This document shows positions 6,918 through 15,069 of a stretch of DNA of 34,596 bases, one piece after another. Origin of the DNA: a candidate division KSB1 bacterium (GTDB lineage Bacteria > Zhuqueibacterota > Zhuqueibacteria > Zhuqueibacterales > Zhuqueibacteraceae); the NCBI GenBank assembly GCA_034506175.1, contig JAPDQB010000057.1:1-34596 (forward strand). Direction: 5' to 3'. The notes under the pieces were generated by a model that had not been told where the DNA came from, ran no database searches, and saw nothing but the letters and a program-made list of their open reading frames with translations. The stretch's first letter is position 1. Each line of letters opens with the position of its first letter. The position numbers and the translations under genes were made by a program.

Positions 6918-9900
6918 TTAAACTGCGGCCATCAACGTTTCCTGGGCAATTTTTTGTTTGGAAATTTGTTCGGGCGTGGCCAGGGGCAAGGTGACAACAA
7001 GCTGCGTGCCGCCTTTGGGCACAAAATTAATTTCAACCGTGCCGCCGCTTTGTTGCACGAGTTGGCGCAGTTTCCATAAGCCAAGTCCCGGATGCGCCGT
7101 CGCCTTGGTTTTGAAGAACGGCAAAAAAACTTTGCTGACGAGTTCGGGGCTTATGCCGCGTCCATTATCCGTTAGAATCAAACGCAGGCGCGATTGTGCC
7201 TCCAGCTTTTCGAGATTAACGCCGACTTCCGTGGCTTCCGCTTCCCGCGAGTTGCGGATCGCTTCGTCGAGGCCGGCTTTAATTTTGGGGACGGCGTTGA
7301 CCCAAAGCGGCGCGGCTATTTCCGGAAGTTTAACCTTTAAAAATTTTTCCCAGCGGCGCGACAACTCATACAAGATATTGCGAAGATCGAGCGGCGCTGC
7401 TTGAGCCTTCGCGATGTAGGTCCCGAACTCCGTGAGCTGCCGCAGTATCGCAGTCATCTCACTCGCCGAGCCGTACGCCCAGTTAATGACTTCAACCGGA
7501 TTCACCGGTTTGATCTCGCCGGAATCATCACGGCGCGACACGCCCATCGTCAACGCATTTTTCAACAGGTCGAGATAACCTTGAATGCCGGCCAGCTTGT
7601 TGTTCAAAATGTCGCCCATGCCGGCCAACAAGTCCAGCAGCGCCAATTGTTTTTGGTTTTCGACGAGATTTTGCTCGAGCTGGCGCCGTTCACTGATGTC
7701 TTCACAAGTTATGATCACGTAATGCAGGCCCCCTTTTTCATCTTCAACATTGCAGGCGTGAACGCGGCAGGGAAACTTCCTGCCATCACGACGCAGCCCT
7801 TCGATCTCCAAACCGCTTTGATTCGCGACGCTCTCCAAATGTCCGTTGGACGAGGGGGTGGCGCGTTTTTCTTCGCGCAGCGCCGCCCACAGCATGTCGC
7901 GCGTCATCGTCTCACTGGTCAGCAAATTATGAATTTCCTGGTCATGCAAATCTTTCACTGAATACCCAAAAAGCTCCGCAGCAGCCAGATTCGCTTCGAG
8001 GACGAAGCGTTTGTTGTTGACCACCAGCATCCCGACGGGCAAGGAATCTTTAACATTGGCAAGAAAATCGTATGTTTCTTGCAAGCTGTGCGTTTTTTCG
8101 GCGACAAGTTGTTCCAACTCGGCGTTGCGCCGGTTGATTTGTCGTATACGCCAGCGATGGCCGCCATAAATCAATCCGGCGATCGCAAGCAGGCTGCTGA
8201 GAATGAACCAGGCGCGCAGGTAAAACGGCGGCACGATTTCAAATCGCAGTTGCCTCGTTTCAGTCGAAGGCATGCCGAGAGCGTTGGCGCCACGTAGATG
8301 GAAAGTATATTTTTTCGGCGCTAAATTTGTGTAGCGTACCCGCCCCTCCGCGGTTGCATTCAACCAATCATAGTCGAATCCTTCCAAATAATATTGCGAG
8401 CGCGTGTAGGTTTCGTTGATGAAAGATAATGTATGAAAATAAAAAATAATGGCGTTTTGGGCTTTTAATTGGAGGTCGCTGTGGAAGGCGTAAAATCGCC
8501 CATCGGCTTCGATCGCCTGAAGGTGAACGCGGGGTGTTGGCGCCACAAAAGGCAGGCGCTCCGGGTCAAGTTTCGTCGCGCCGGAGGCCGTGCCAAACCA
8601 GAGATTGCCCTCTCGATCACACCAACTGGCGCGCGTGTTGCATTCATTGTCCGCCAGGCCGTGAACGGCGGTGAGGTGAAAAAACGGCTTTATTTTTTCC
8701 GAGGCTTTAGCCGCATGATTGGCCTTCTCCTGGCGGCCATTGAGAAATTCCGCCAGGCGCGCCGCTTCGAAACAATTGACGCCGGAATTCGTGCCAAACC
8801 ACAAACGCCCGTGCTGATCTTCCGTGATAAAATAAACTACGTCGTTCGCCAGACCCTGAGCGCTGTTCAAGACCAGAAACGCGCCATTTTGATACAAAGC
8901 CACGCCTCCGCGTCGCGTGCCGAACCACAGCCGGCCTTCCCGATCTTCATGGATGCAATAAATATTTTCCTCCGGCAAGCCCGCTTCGTTGCGCCGAAAA
9001 ACTTTTTCCGTTTGGCCGTCGCGCAAAAACAGCCCGGCCGTCGTTGCAATCCACAGCCGGCCTTGGCGGTCTTGATGAATCGAATTGACCGTGTTGCTGG
9101 GCAACCCTCCTTCAAGATCCAGCGCGATAAATTTTCCGCCGGCAAAACGCAGCGCGCCGGCGCGGTTGGTGGCGAGCCAAACCTCGCCGTTGGGGGCGCA
9201 AAACAAATCATTGATGCGATCATCCGGCAGGCCGGTTTGTTTGGTGTAAACTTGCCAGGTTTTGCGGTTGTTGATCAGATCTTCCGACGGCAGGCGAACA
9301 ACTCCTTGCTGCGTGCCAATCCAAACGGCGCCCGAAGGCTCGCGATCTAACGCGCGCACAACGTTGTGCGGCAAGCCGTGGCGCGTGTCGCGGAGAAGCA
9401 GCGAATCGCCGTCGACAATGGCCAATCCGCCGCCGTTGGTGCCAATCCAAATTCGCCCGCGGCGATCTTCCCAAAAACTGTACACCGTCGCCGCCGGCAA
9501 GCCGTTGCTCGAGGAATAGTTTTCGAGGTAATTGCCGAACAATTTGTAGACACCGCCGCCCCAGGTTCCGATCCAAAGATTGTTTTCATAATCAACATCG
9601 AGCGCCGCAATACGATCGATCGATAAACCATGACGGCGTTCGATGCGGCGAAAACTTTCGTTGTGAGAAAAGCCATTTGCCGTCTGGCTTTTCGCCGCAG
9701 CGCCAGCCGGCGGCTCCTTGAAGATGAGCGGATCAAGCTGAAATAATCCATCGAGCGCGCCAACCCACAAGCGCCCTTGCTGATCTTGCGCCAAAGCCGA
9801 GATATTGGCGTTGCGAAATCCTTTTTTTCCCTCAATCGTTCTCAGCCGGCGATTTTCGGCGCGCGTCAGTCCGGCGGCCGTGCCGATCCACATCACGCCG

Positions 9901-10571
9901 TCACGATCACACAACAAGGCACGGACGCGGTTGTGAGCCAGGCCCGCGGCAGTGGTGAGCGTTTCAACGCGATCGCCGCGCCAAATATTCAAACCCTCTT
10001 CCGTGCCGCTCCAAACGCTCCCGTCTTTGGCAAGCGCAAGCGCATAAACAAAATTATTGTTTCTGCCGGCTGGTGTGATTTTTTTGATGAACCCGTTTTC
10101 AGAAAGGCAGGCAATGCCGCCGCGCGTTCCGACCCACAACACCCCCGTACGATCTTCGAGAATGCTTGTGATGTAGTTATCCGGCAGGCCGTTGGCAGTG
10201 GTAAAAACTTCAAGCGTCGTATCGCTGGTGGCGGGATCATATTTCAGGCGAACCAAACCTTCGTCGGTGCCGATCCACATCGCGCCAGCCCGGTCTTGAT
10301 GGATTTTGGGGACGGCGCAATTAATCAGGCTATCCGGAAGCGCCGGGCGTTGAAAGAGGCGTCCGTCGTAACGCGCCAAACCATTCTCGAACGTACCAAA
10401 CCATAAATAGCCCGCGGCATCCTGATAAATGGAGACCACTTCGCTTTGCGGCAAGCCGTCGTTGGTGCCGTAATTGCGAATTTGCAGAAGTTGGCCGAAT
10501 AGCGAAGTGTGGGCAAACGTTAAAACCAGCCACGCTCCAACTCGCATGATTCGTCTCATCATGCCTTTCAT
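6918..10571 (-). CDS. Two-component propeller sensor (Reg_prop/Y_Y_Y/PAS/GHKL) lacking the phospho-acceptor His
   Basis: Numbered from the GTG at 10613 the product is 1231 residues; I prefer the ATG at 10571 because it begins a signal peptide (MRRIMRVGAWLVLTF...FGQ). Some 13 Reg_prop repeats (WIGT/WFGT blades with 'GLP' turns) fill residues about 45-690 and make a two-part periplasmic propeller. A Y_Y_Y domain (about 715-795), a membrane helix (about 800-816), a coiled coil, a PAS/PAC (about 850-980) and a GHKL ATPase (Asn1121, DNGRG 1149-1153, GLGL 1176-1179) follow. The H-box reads LAGMGDILNNKLAGI: Asp1001 stands where His is expected. The ATP site looks intact. There is no receiver or AraC domain, so this is not the classical HTCS layout. 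It is probably a sensor pseudokinase or a kinase using another acceptor. Confidence 0.92.
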   Translation of the reverse strand: MKGMMRRIMRVGAWLVLTFAHTSLFGQLLQIRNYGTNDGLPQSEVVSIYQDAAGYLWFGTFENGLARYDGRLFQRPALPDSLINCAVPKIHQDRAGAMWIGTDEGLVRLKYDPATSDTTLEVFTTANGLPDNYITSILEDRTGVLWVGTRGGIACLSENGFIKKITPAGRNNNFVYALALAKDGSVWSGTEEGLNIWRGDRVETLTTAAGLAHNRVRALLCDRDGVMWIGTAAGLTRAENRRLRTIEGKKGFRNANISALAQDQQGRLWVGALDGLFQLDPLIFKEPPAGAAAKSQTANGFSHNESFRRIERRHGLSIDRIAALDVDYENNLWIGTWGGGVYKLFGNYLENYSSSNGLPAATVYSFWEDRRGRIWIGTNGGGLAIVDGDSLLLRDTRHGLPHNVVRALDREPSGAVWIGTQQGVVRLPSEDLINNRKTWQVYTKQTGLPDDRINDLFCAPNGEVWLATNRAGALRFAGGKFIALDLEGGLPSNTVNSIHQDRQGRLWIATTAGLFLRDGQTEKVFRRNEAGLPEENIYCIHEDREGRLWFGTRRGGVALYQNGAFLVLNSAQGLANDVVYFITEDQHGRLWFGTNSGVNCFEAARLAEFLNGRQEKANHAAKASEKIKPFFHLTAVHGLADNECNTRASWCDREGNLWFGTASGATKLDPERLPFVAPTPRVHLQAIEADGRFYAFHSDLQLKAQNAIIFYFHTLSFINETYTRSQYYLEGFDYDWLNATAEGRVRYTNLAPKKYTFHLRGANALGMPSTETRQLRFEIVPPFYLRAWFILSSLLAIAGLIYGGHRWRIRQINRRNAELEQLVAEKTHSLQETYDFLANVKDSLPVGMLVVNNKRFVLEANLAAAELFGYSVKDLHDQEIHNLLTSETMTRDMLWAALREEKRATPSSNGHLESVANQSGLEIEGLRRDGRKFPCRVHACNVEDEKGGLHYVIITCEDISERRQLEQNLVENQKQLALLDLLAGMGDILNNKLAGIQGYLDLLKNALTMGVSRRDDSGEIKPVNPVEVINWAYGSASEMTAILRQLTEFGTYIAKAQAAPLDLRNILYELSRRWEKFLKVKLPEIAAPLWVNAVPKIKAGLDEAIRNSREAEATEVGVNLEKLEAQSRLRLILTDNGRGISPELVSKVFLPFFKTKATAHPGLGLWKLRQLVQQSGGTVEINFVPKGGTQLVVTLPLATPEQISKQKIAQETLMAAV

Positions 10572-10736
10572 CACGAAACTAAATGATTCCCTTTGGGCGG
10601 CAGTGATTTTCACACCCAGCTTTGGAAGGTTTTCGCCTCAACCGGGGAGTGGGACCTAAGATGGTGAGGAATAGAAAGCGATGTCGGGCGCGATGCAGTG
10701 CTCTCTTCCAAAGGCTCAGCGTAACACTCCCTGAGC

Positions 10737-12809
10737 TCACAGCGATGCCATCAGGCCAAGATAAATTTTGCGGGAAATTGCCGCAATGATCCGATTGGCC
10801 GATTTTTCCTCTTGAATTCCTCTCGATAATACCACCAGCACGTAAGGCTTGCGTGCGGTGGCTGGTGTTTTGTCAAATTCAGATTTTGGAAACACAATTG
10901 CGGCGTCGTGGGCAATTTTTGTGATCGAGCCGGTTTTATTTCCAACAATTGTTCCCGCCGGCAAACCGGAGGGGATGGCGTCGCAGAATTTTTGCCGCTG
11001 GAGAATCGCCAACATGCTGTCGCAAGCGGCCGGCGAAGCGACCTGTTTTTCGGCAATCCTCTGCAGCGTCAGCATCAGATCGAAAGCATCGGTTTGATTG
11101 TTCCAGCCGCGCTGGTAAGCTTTAATGTCTTCAACCCCGCGCCGCACTTGCATGTGCTTAATGCCCAATTCGCGCAAAGTCGCTGTCACATTCTCCGCGC
11201 CAATCAGCTCGATGAGCAGATTGGTCGCGAGATTGCTGCTCACCGTGATCATCTGCTCGACGAGCTGGCGAATGGCCATCTTCTTATCGATGGCGTCATA
11301 CATCAACGAGTCACTATCGTCGCCAGCATTCAAATGATAAGGCGAGCCATCAACGATGCTGGCAAATTGATTTTTTACCGTTATGGAATCATCGAGATCG
11401 AATTTCCCCTTTTCAGCCTGCCGAAACACTTCGATCATCACCGGCACTTTCATCGTGCTCGCCGCGTGCATCATTTTGCGCTCGTTAAAGAAAAACTCCT
11501 TGCCGGTTTCGAGGTCGCGAAAAGCGACGCTGATTTCGGCGTGCAAGCTGTCGGCGAGGTGTTGGATGAAGTGCTGAAGTGAAGTTTGTGGTGGTGGTGT
11601 ATCGAAGGATTGGGTTTTCAGGAGAAGAGGGTGTGTTGGTGCGGTGGCGGGTGGTACGGCTGATTTTGGTGTGCCCAATTTTAAATGTTCTCCCGCCATC
11701 GGCCCCAAAACCGGGCCCGCTGTGCCGCCGTGCTCTAAATGTGGAATCGACAAGCCGGAATACCAAAAGGAGGTACTCAAGCTCACAAAACCGGCTATGG
11801 GAGCTAATGCCATAAAGAGGTACATATTCATCTTCTGTCGAAAGCAATACAATGACAAACTTTGTTCTGTTCCTTTGTCTAAAGCGGCCTCTACTTCATG
11901 CTCCACCCAACTGCTTTGAACCGAATGCGCTGATAGGATGAGAAGTAGTTTATCGTACACTCGAATCGATTCATCGATGGCATGCCTGATTTTATCGCCG
12001 ATCTTCATGTCTTCCGGAGCAAACCAGCAACGCACACCGTTGTCTTGCAAGTCGGCATGGAGACGTTTGGCAAAATCTTCATCCTGATGAGAATAACTAA
12101 TAAAACAGGTATAAAATTGCAGAGGCTCATTCAAGAGGGAGGAAATATACTCAATAAAACTATCCGGCAAACCAATCCCGCGCAAAAAAGCTAAAGGCAA
12201 GTTACCGGATTTCGCCAGTGTGCGATGATCGACGGTGCATGAGGTATAATGTTTAATTGTGTCTAAATTTTTTACTTTGCTCAAATCCGTATCAACAAAA
12301 AAGGTCTCATAGAGCAAAGCTTTATCAAGGTCGGTATTGACGAGCTGGGAATGCGCCAGAATGGCTTCATGGAGGTACGCCCCGGCTAGATTAGCTTCGT
12401 TTAGGTTTGCAAAAGTGAGGTCGGCTCTCCGAAGATCCGCTTCTCTGAGATCGGCTTTATAGAAATCAGTTCTGTCGAGATCGGCTGTGCTAAGATTAGC
12501 CTTCCAAAGATCGGCTTCATTAAGTTTAGCGCCACAGAGGTTGGCTCTTCTGAGATCGGCCATTCCAAGATTGGCACATTCAAGCTTTGCACCTAAGAGA
12601 TTGGTTGCTCTGAGGTCGGCAAAGGCGAGATTGGCTTGACGGAGAATAGCTTGATCCAGGTTGGCGCCATAGAAATTAACGCATTCAAGAATCGCTCCAC
12701 TGAGATTAGCCTCAAATAGATCAGGCTGTATGCCTGGATTCTTTTTTCGCCACTCATTCCAAGCCTCTACCCCCTGAGTGAGAATTTTCAGATGCTGAGG
12801 ATTCGCCAT
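10737..12809 (-). CDS. Pentapeptide repeat-TIR-transmembrane-class A beta-lactamase-like fusion protein
   Basis: One uninterrupted 690-residue frame. Residues about 31-180 are tandem A(D/N)LxxA pentapeptide repeats forming a right-handed beta-helix. Residues about 231-318 are a TIR domain: FISYSHQDEDFAKRL, CWFAPEDMKIGD, LLLILSAHS, then SSWVEHEVEAAL, where Glu305 (Trp+4) matches the NADase Glu of SARM1-type TIRs. RQK precedes one hydrophobic helix (about 328-350), predicting N-terminus in and C-terminus out. After a Pro/Thr-rich linker (about 350-410) comes a class A beta-lactamase-like domain with Ser451-x-x-Lys454, Ser524-Ser525-Asn526 and Lys625-Thr-Gly627; Glu560 may be the general base. 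The last TIR helix appears replaced at the junction. I infer a membrane sensor-effector. No strong ribosome binding site precedes the ATG. Domain calls are firm, function is not. Confidence 0.9.
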   Translation of the reverse strand: MANPQHLKILTQGVEAWNEWRKKNPGIQPDLFEANLSGAILECVNFYGANLDQAILRQANLAFADLRATNLLGAKLECANLGMADLRRANLCGAKLNEADLWKANLSTADLDRTDFYKADLREADLRRADLTFANLNEANLAGAYLHEAILAHSQLVNTDLDKALLYETFFVDTDLSKVKNLDTIKHYTSCTVDHRTLAKSGNLPLAFLRGIGLPDSFIEYISSLLNEPLQFYTCFISYSHQDEDFAKRLHADLQDNGVRCWFAPEDMKIGDKIRHAIDESIRVYDKLLLILSAHSVQSSWVEHEVEAALDKGTEQSLSLYCFRQKMNMYLFMALAPIAGFVSLSTSFWYSGLSIPHLEHGGTAGPVLGPMAGEHLKLGTPKSAVPPATAPTHPLLLKTQSFDTPPPQTSLQHFIQHLADSLHAEISVAFRDLETGKEFFFNERKMMHAASTMKVPVMIEVFRQAEKGKFDLDDSITVKNQFASIVDGSPYHLNAGDDSDSLMYDAIDKKMAIRQLVEQMITVSSNLATNLLIELIGAENVTATLRELGIKHMQVRRGVEDIKAYQRGWNNQTDAFDLMLTLQRIAEKQVASPAACDSMLAILQRQKFCDAIPSGLPAGTIVGNKTGSITKIAHDAAIVFPKSEFDKTPATARKPYVLVVLSRGIQEEKSANRIIAAISRKIYLGLMASL

Positions 12810-12872
12810 TGGGACAACTACTTCTATAGGCTCCGCGTCATCCGTTATTCTTTTCCAGTCGCGCCGATTATA

Positions 12873-13088
12873 TTACAATTGCCGCAGAATCTCCTCCGGC
12901 TCTGGAAATCGGCCCATCATTTTTTTGGAAAACAGCAGCCGGTCTTCGCTTTTCACTTCAAAGACGCCGCCGCTACCCTCGATGAGCTCGATTTGAGAAC
13001 CGGGGAAGCGCTTTTCGATTTCCGCCTTCAAACTGGAGGCGCGAGGAAAATAGTTTCAAACGCCACAATATTCAATTGTGACCTTCAT
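12873..13088 (-). CDS. SelW/Rdx-family selenoprotein with in-frame TGA (Sec)
   Basis: Read through an internal TGA at 13058-13056, this 71-residue frame matches the Rdx (SelW/SelT/SelH-like) thioredoxin-fold family end to end. It starts MKVTIEYCGVU, giving the CxxU redox motif (Cys8, Sec11), and continues through IELIEGSGGVFEV, LLFSKK and the family hallmark GRFPEPEEIL before a TAA stop. Family homologues carry Cys or Sec at this position, and nothing else in the frame is damaged, so TGA as selenocysteine is the simplest reading. A stem-loop sits at bacterial SECIS distance. The ATG overlaps the stop of the upstream aminopeptidase (ATGA), implying translational coupling. No selA/B/C/D lies in the window, so decoding capacity is unproven. 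A plain ORF caller would miss the gene. Confidence 0.82.
13020..13058 (-). promoter_or_regulatory. Candidate bacterial SECIS element
   Basis: Directly after the in-frame TGA (13058-13056) come 14 nt, then a 5-bp stem CGCCT (13041-13037) / AGGCG (13027-13023) closing a 9-nt loop CCAGTTTGA. The stem can extend as UUUC/GAAA below a 4-nt bulge. Bacterial SelB-binding hairpins lie within the coding region just 3' of UGA with the apical loop about 15-25 nt away, which fits. The loop contains the expected G-U. The fold was drawn by hand, with no energy calculation. Confidence 0.5.
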
Positions 13089-14287
13089 ACCAAAACCTCT
13101 TCCGAGTAAATTCTTTCTCTGGTTCTGCGGCGCCGCAAAGACGGCGCGACATAGTCGTCGTACTCGTTTTTCAAATTTTCCGGATTGAGCGGCTGCAAAT
13201 AGTCGGGCACGAAGCGACCGTCCTTGCGGATCATCTCGCCGTCGAACCAGATTTCGCCGCCGCCGTACTCCGGCGTTTGAATCATCACCATGTCCCAGTG
13301 AATCTGAGAGCGGTTGCCGTTGTCGGCGTTCTCATACGCATTGCCAGGGGTGAAATGAAACGAGCCGGCGATTTTCTCGTCGAAGAGAATGTCGAGCATC
13401 GGCCGCGTGATAAACGGATTGAAGCCAAGCGCAAACTCGCCGACATAGCGCGCGCCCTCGTCGGTATTGAAAATTTCGTTCAGCCGCGCCGAATTGGCCG
13501 CCGAGTCTGCGGTGGCGTCGATAATCTTGCCGTTGCGAAATTCCAGCTTGATGTCCGAGAATGTCACGCCTTGATAACTCGTCGGCGTGTTAAAATGAAT
13601 GACGCCGTTCACCGAATGGCGCACCGGCGCGGTGAAGCATTCGCCGTCGGGAATGTTGTATTCGCCGCCGCAGGGGATCGCCGGAATGCCTTTGATGCTG
13701 AAGTTGAGCTCGGTATCCGGGCCGAGAATCTGCACGCGGTCGGCGCTCTCCATGCGCTCTTTCAGCACTTGCATCGCCTCGGTCATGCGATCGTAATCCA
13801 TCGTGCATACGTCGAAATAAAAATCTTCAAACGCTTCATCGCTCATGCCGGCCAGTTGCGCCATCGAGGAGTTCGGATAGCGCAGCACCACCCATTTGGT
13901 TTTGAGGCGAATGTCGTGATGCACCGGCTGAAAAATGTGGCGCTGCAAATAGCTCATCTTGATGCCGGGAACGTCCGACATCTCGCAAATGTTGTCGTTG
14001 CCGCGCACACCGATGTAAGCGTCCATGCGCTCCATGCGGTATTTCTCGATCTCGCCGAGCAGCCGGAAAGCCTCTTCACCGTATTTGCGATAGAGCTGGC
14101 GCAGCACTTTGTTGTGCTTGGTCTCAACAATCGGAATCGCGCCGCGCTCAACCACGGCGGCAATCAGTTCGTTGACAAAGGCATCCGGAACGTCGAAGGC
14201 TTCTATTAAAACCCGTTCGCCTTTTTGCAGGCGAGTGGAATGAGAAGTCAACACTTCGGCCAGTCGTGCAAATCGTGGATCAGTCAT
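13085..14287 (-). CDS. M29-family (AmpT-like) metallo-aminopeptidase
   Basis: About 400 residues from the ATG at 14287 (MTDPRFARLAEVL); upstream in-frame codons lack family character. The C-terminal half has the M29 metal-site pattern: His of SFHFTPGNAY with Tyr seven residues on, and HWD in QIHWDMVM, matching the His-x6-Tyr and His-x-Asp ligands of thermophilic aminopeptidase T. Glu residues in GGEYNIPDGE and the later acidic segment complete the set. Family enzymes are cytoplasmic dimers that remove N-terminal residues with broad specificity. The final TGA overlaps the start of the SelW-like gene, so the two are translationally coupled. Here TGA acts as a true stop while ten codons further on TGA is read as Sec. 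Confidence 0.9.
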   Translation of the reverse strand: MTDPRFARLAEVLTSHSTRLQKGERVLIEAFDVPDAFVNELIAAVVERGAIPIVETKHNKVLRQLYRKYGEEAFRLLGEIEKYRMERMDAYIGVRGNDNICEMSDVPGIKMSYLQRHIFQPVHHDIRLKTKWVVLRYPNSSMAQLAGMSDEAFEDFYFDVCTMDYDRMTEAMQVLKERMESADRVQILGPDTELNFSIKGIPAIPCGGEYNIPDGECFTAPVRHSVNGVIHFNTPTSYQGVTFSDIKLEFRNGKIIDATADSAANSARLNEIFNTDEGARYVGEFALGFNPFITRPMLDILFDEKIAGSFHFTPGNAYENADNGNRSQIHWDMVMIQTPEYGGGEIWFDGEMIRKDGRFVPDYLQPLNPENLKNEYDDYVAPSLRRRRTRERIYSEEVLV

Positions 14288-15069
14288 AACTACTCTCGTC
14301 AAAGTTGAAGTTCGTGGTGCCGTGATCGCGCGACAGGCACGCATTTGGGTTCCGCTTCGAACACCGTCATATTTTATCGCCACCCGCGACAACCATAGGC
14401 GAAGCCTAACCCAAAGAAGCAATCCCTGCGGGATTACGGCACAATATAGTGAATTTAAGCCAGTTTGTCAACAGTCGAGTTCATTTTCGGCCATTTTCAT
14501 GAAGGCCGTAACGCAGGCAGGAAATGCCAACAATTTTTTGCAAACTCGATGCGTGAGCGGCTTCAACAACAAAATTGTAATACCTGCATGTAAAAAAGGA
14601 TGCGGAAGGCCGGCGGGAATTTTTATGGGTTTTACCCCAGGATGAAACCGGAATCGTTTTAGATTATCGACTTTGTTACGACGATATGATCAATCAACAA
14701 AATGACGATCTTCACTTCCCCTGCCTCATGCCACCTCATCCAGCCCTCTGCCACAATCTCATACGCCAAATCGTCGTTGACTTCACTTGGCACCTTTCAT
14801 TTGGCAATATAGTTTCTTTATAATTGCAAATTGCAAACCGTAGGCCATTCAGTTTGTGGATGAGTGAATTTTAAATTTTATATGCTTACCATTAGCATCT
14901 TTATGTGTTGGCAATTTCCAAATCGAAAGAACTGTTAAGTTTTGATACAACTCACATGTCCTCGCTGATACATGTGCCAAAATATTAACGACAATGGGGT
15001 GTGAAAAGTTCACAACAAGAGACGGAAAAGATAAACGAGCATGATTGAGGTTGCGGCATAAAATTCGCG
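14288..15069. other. 782-bp gap without a confident gene
   Basis: This stretch separates the aminopeptidase from the aminotransferase. It holds a short fragment of the GCCGTAACGCAGG repeat (14505-14518) and AT-rich sequence (14810-14960). A 44-codon minus-strand frame (14659-14793, GTG start) has plausible protein-like composition (LAYEIVAEGWMRWHEAGEVKI) but matches no family I recognise and may be a gene remnant. No tRNA or riboswitch was seen. Confidence 0.5.
14505..14518 (+). repeat. Partial copy of the GCCGTARCGCAGG repeat family
   Basis: GCCGTAACGCAGGC matches the first 14 bases of the repeat at 26410-26464 exactly and the one at 32324 with one change. The 3' half of the element is absent, so this is a fragment or a chance match to the most conserved part. 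Confidence 0.4.

Noticed and set aside
14659..14793. 44-codon minus-strand frame with plausible amino-acid pattern
   Set aside because: No recognised family and only a GTG start; kept as a note under the gap because it could be a gene remnant.
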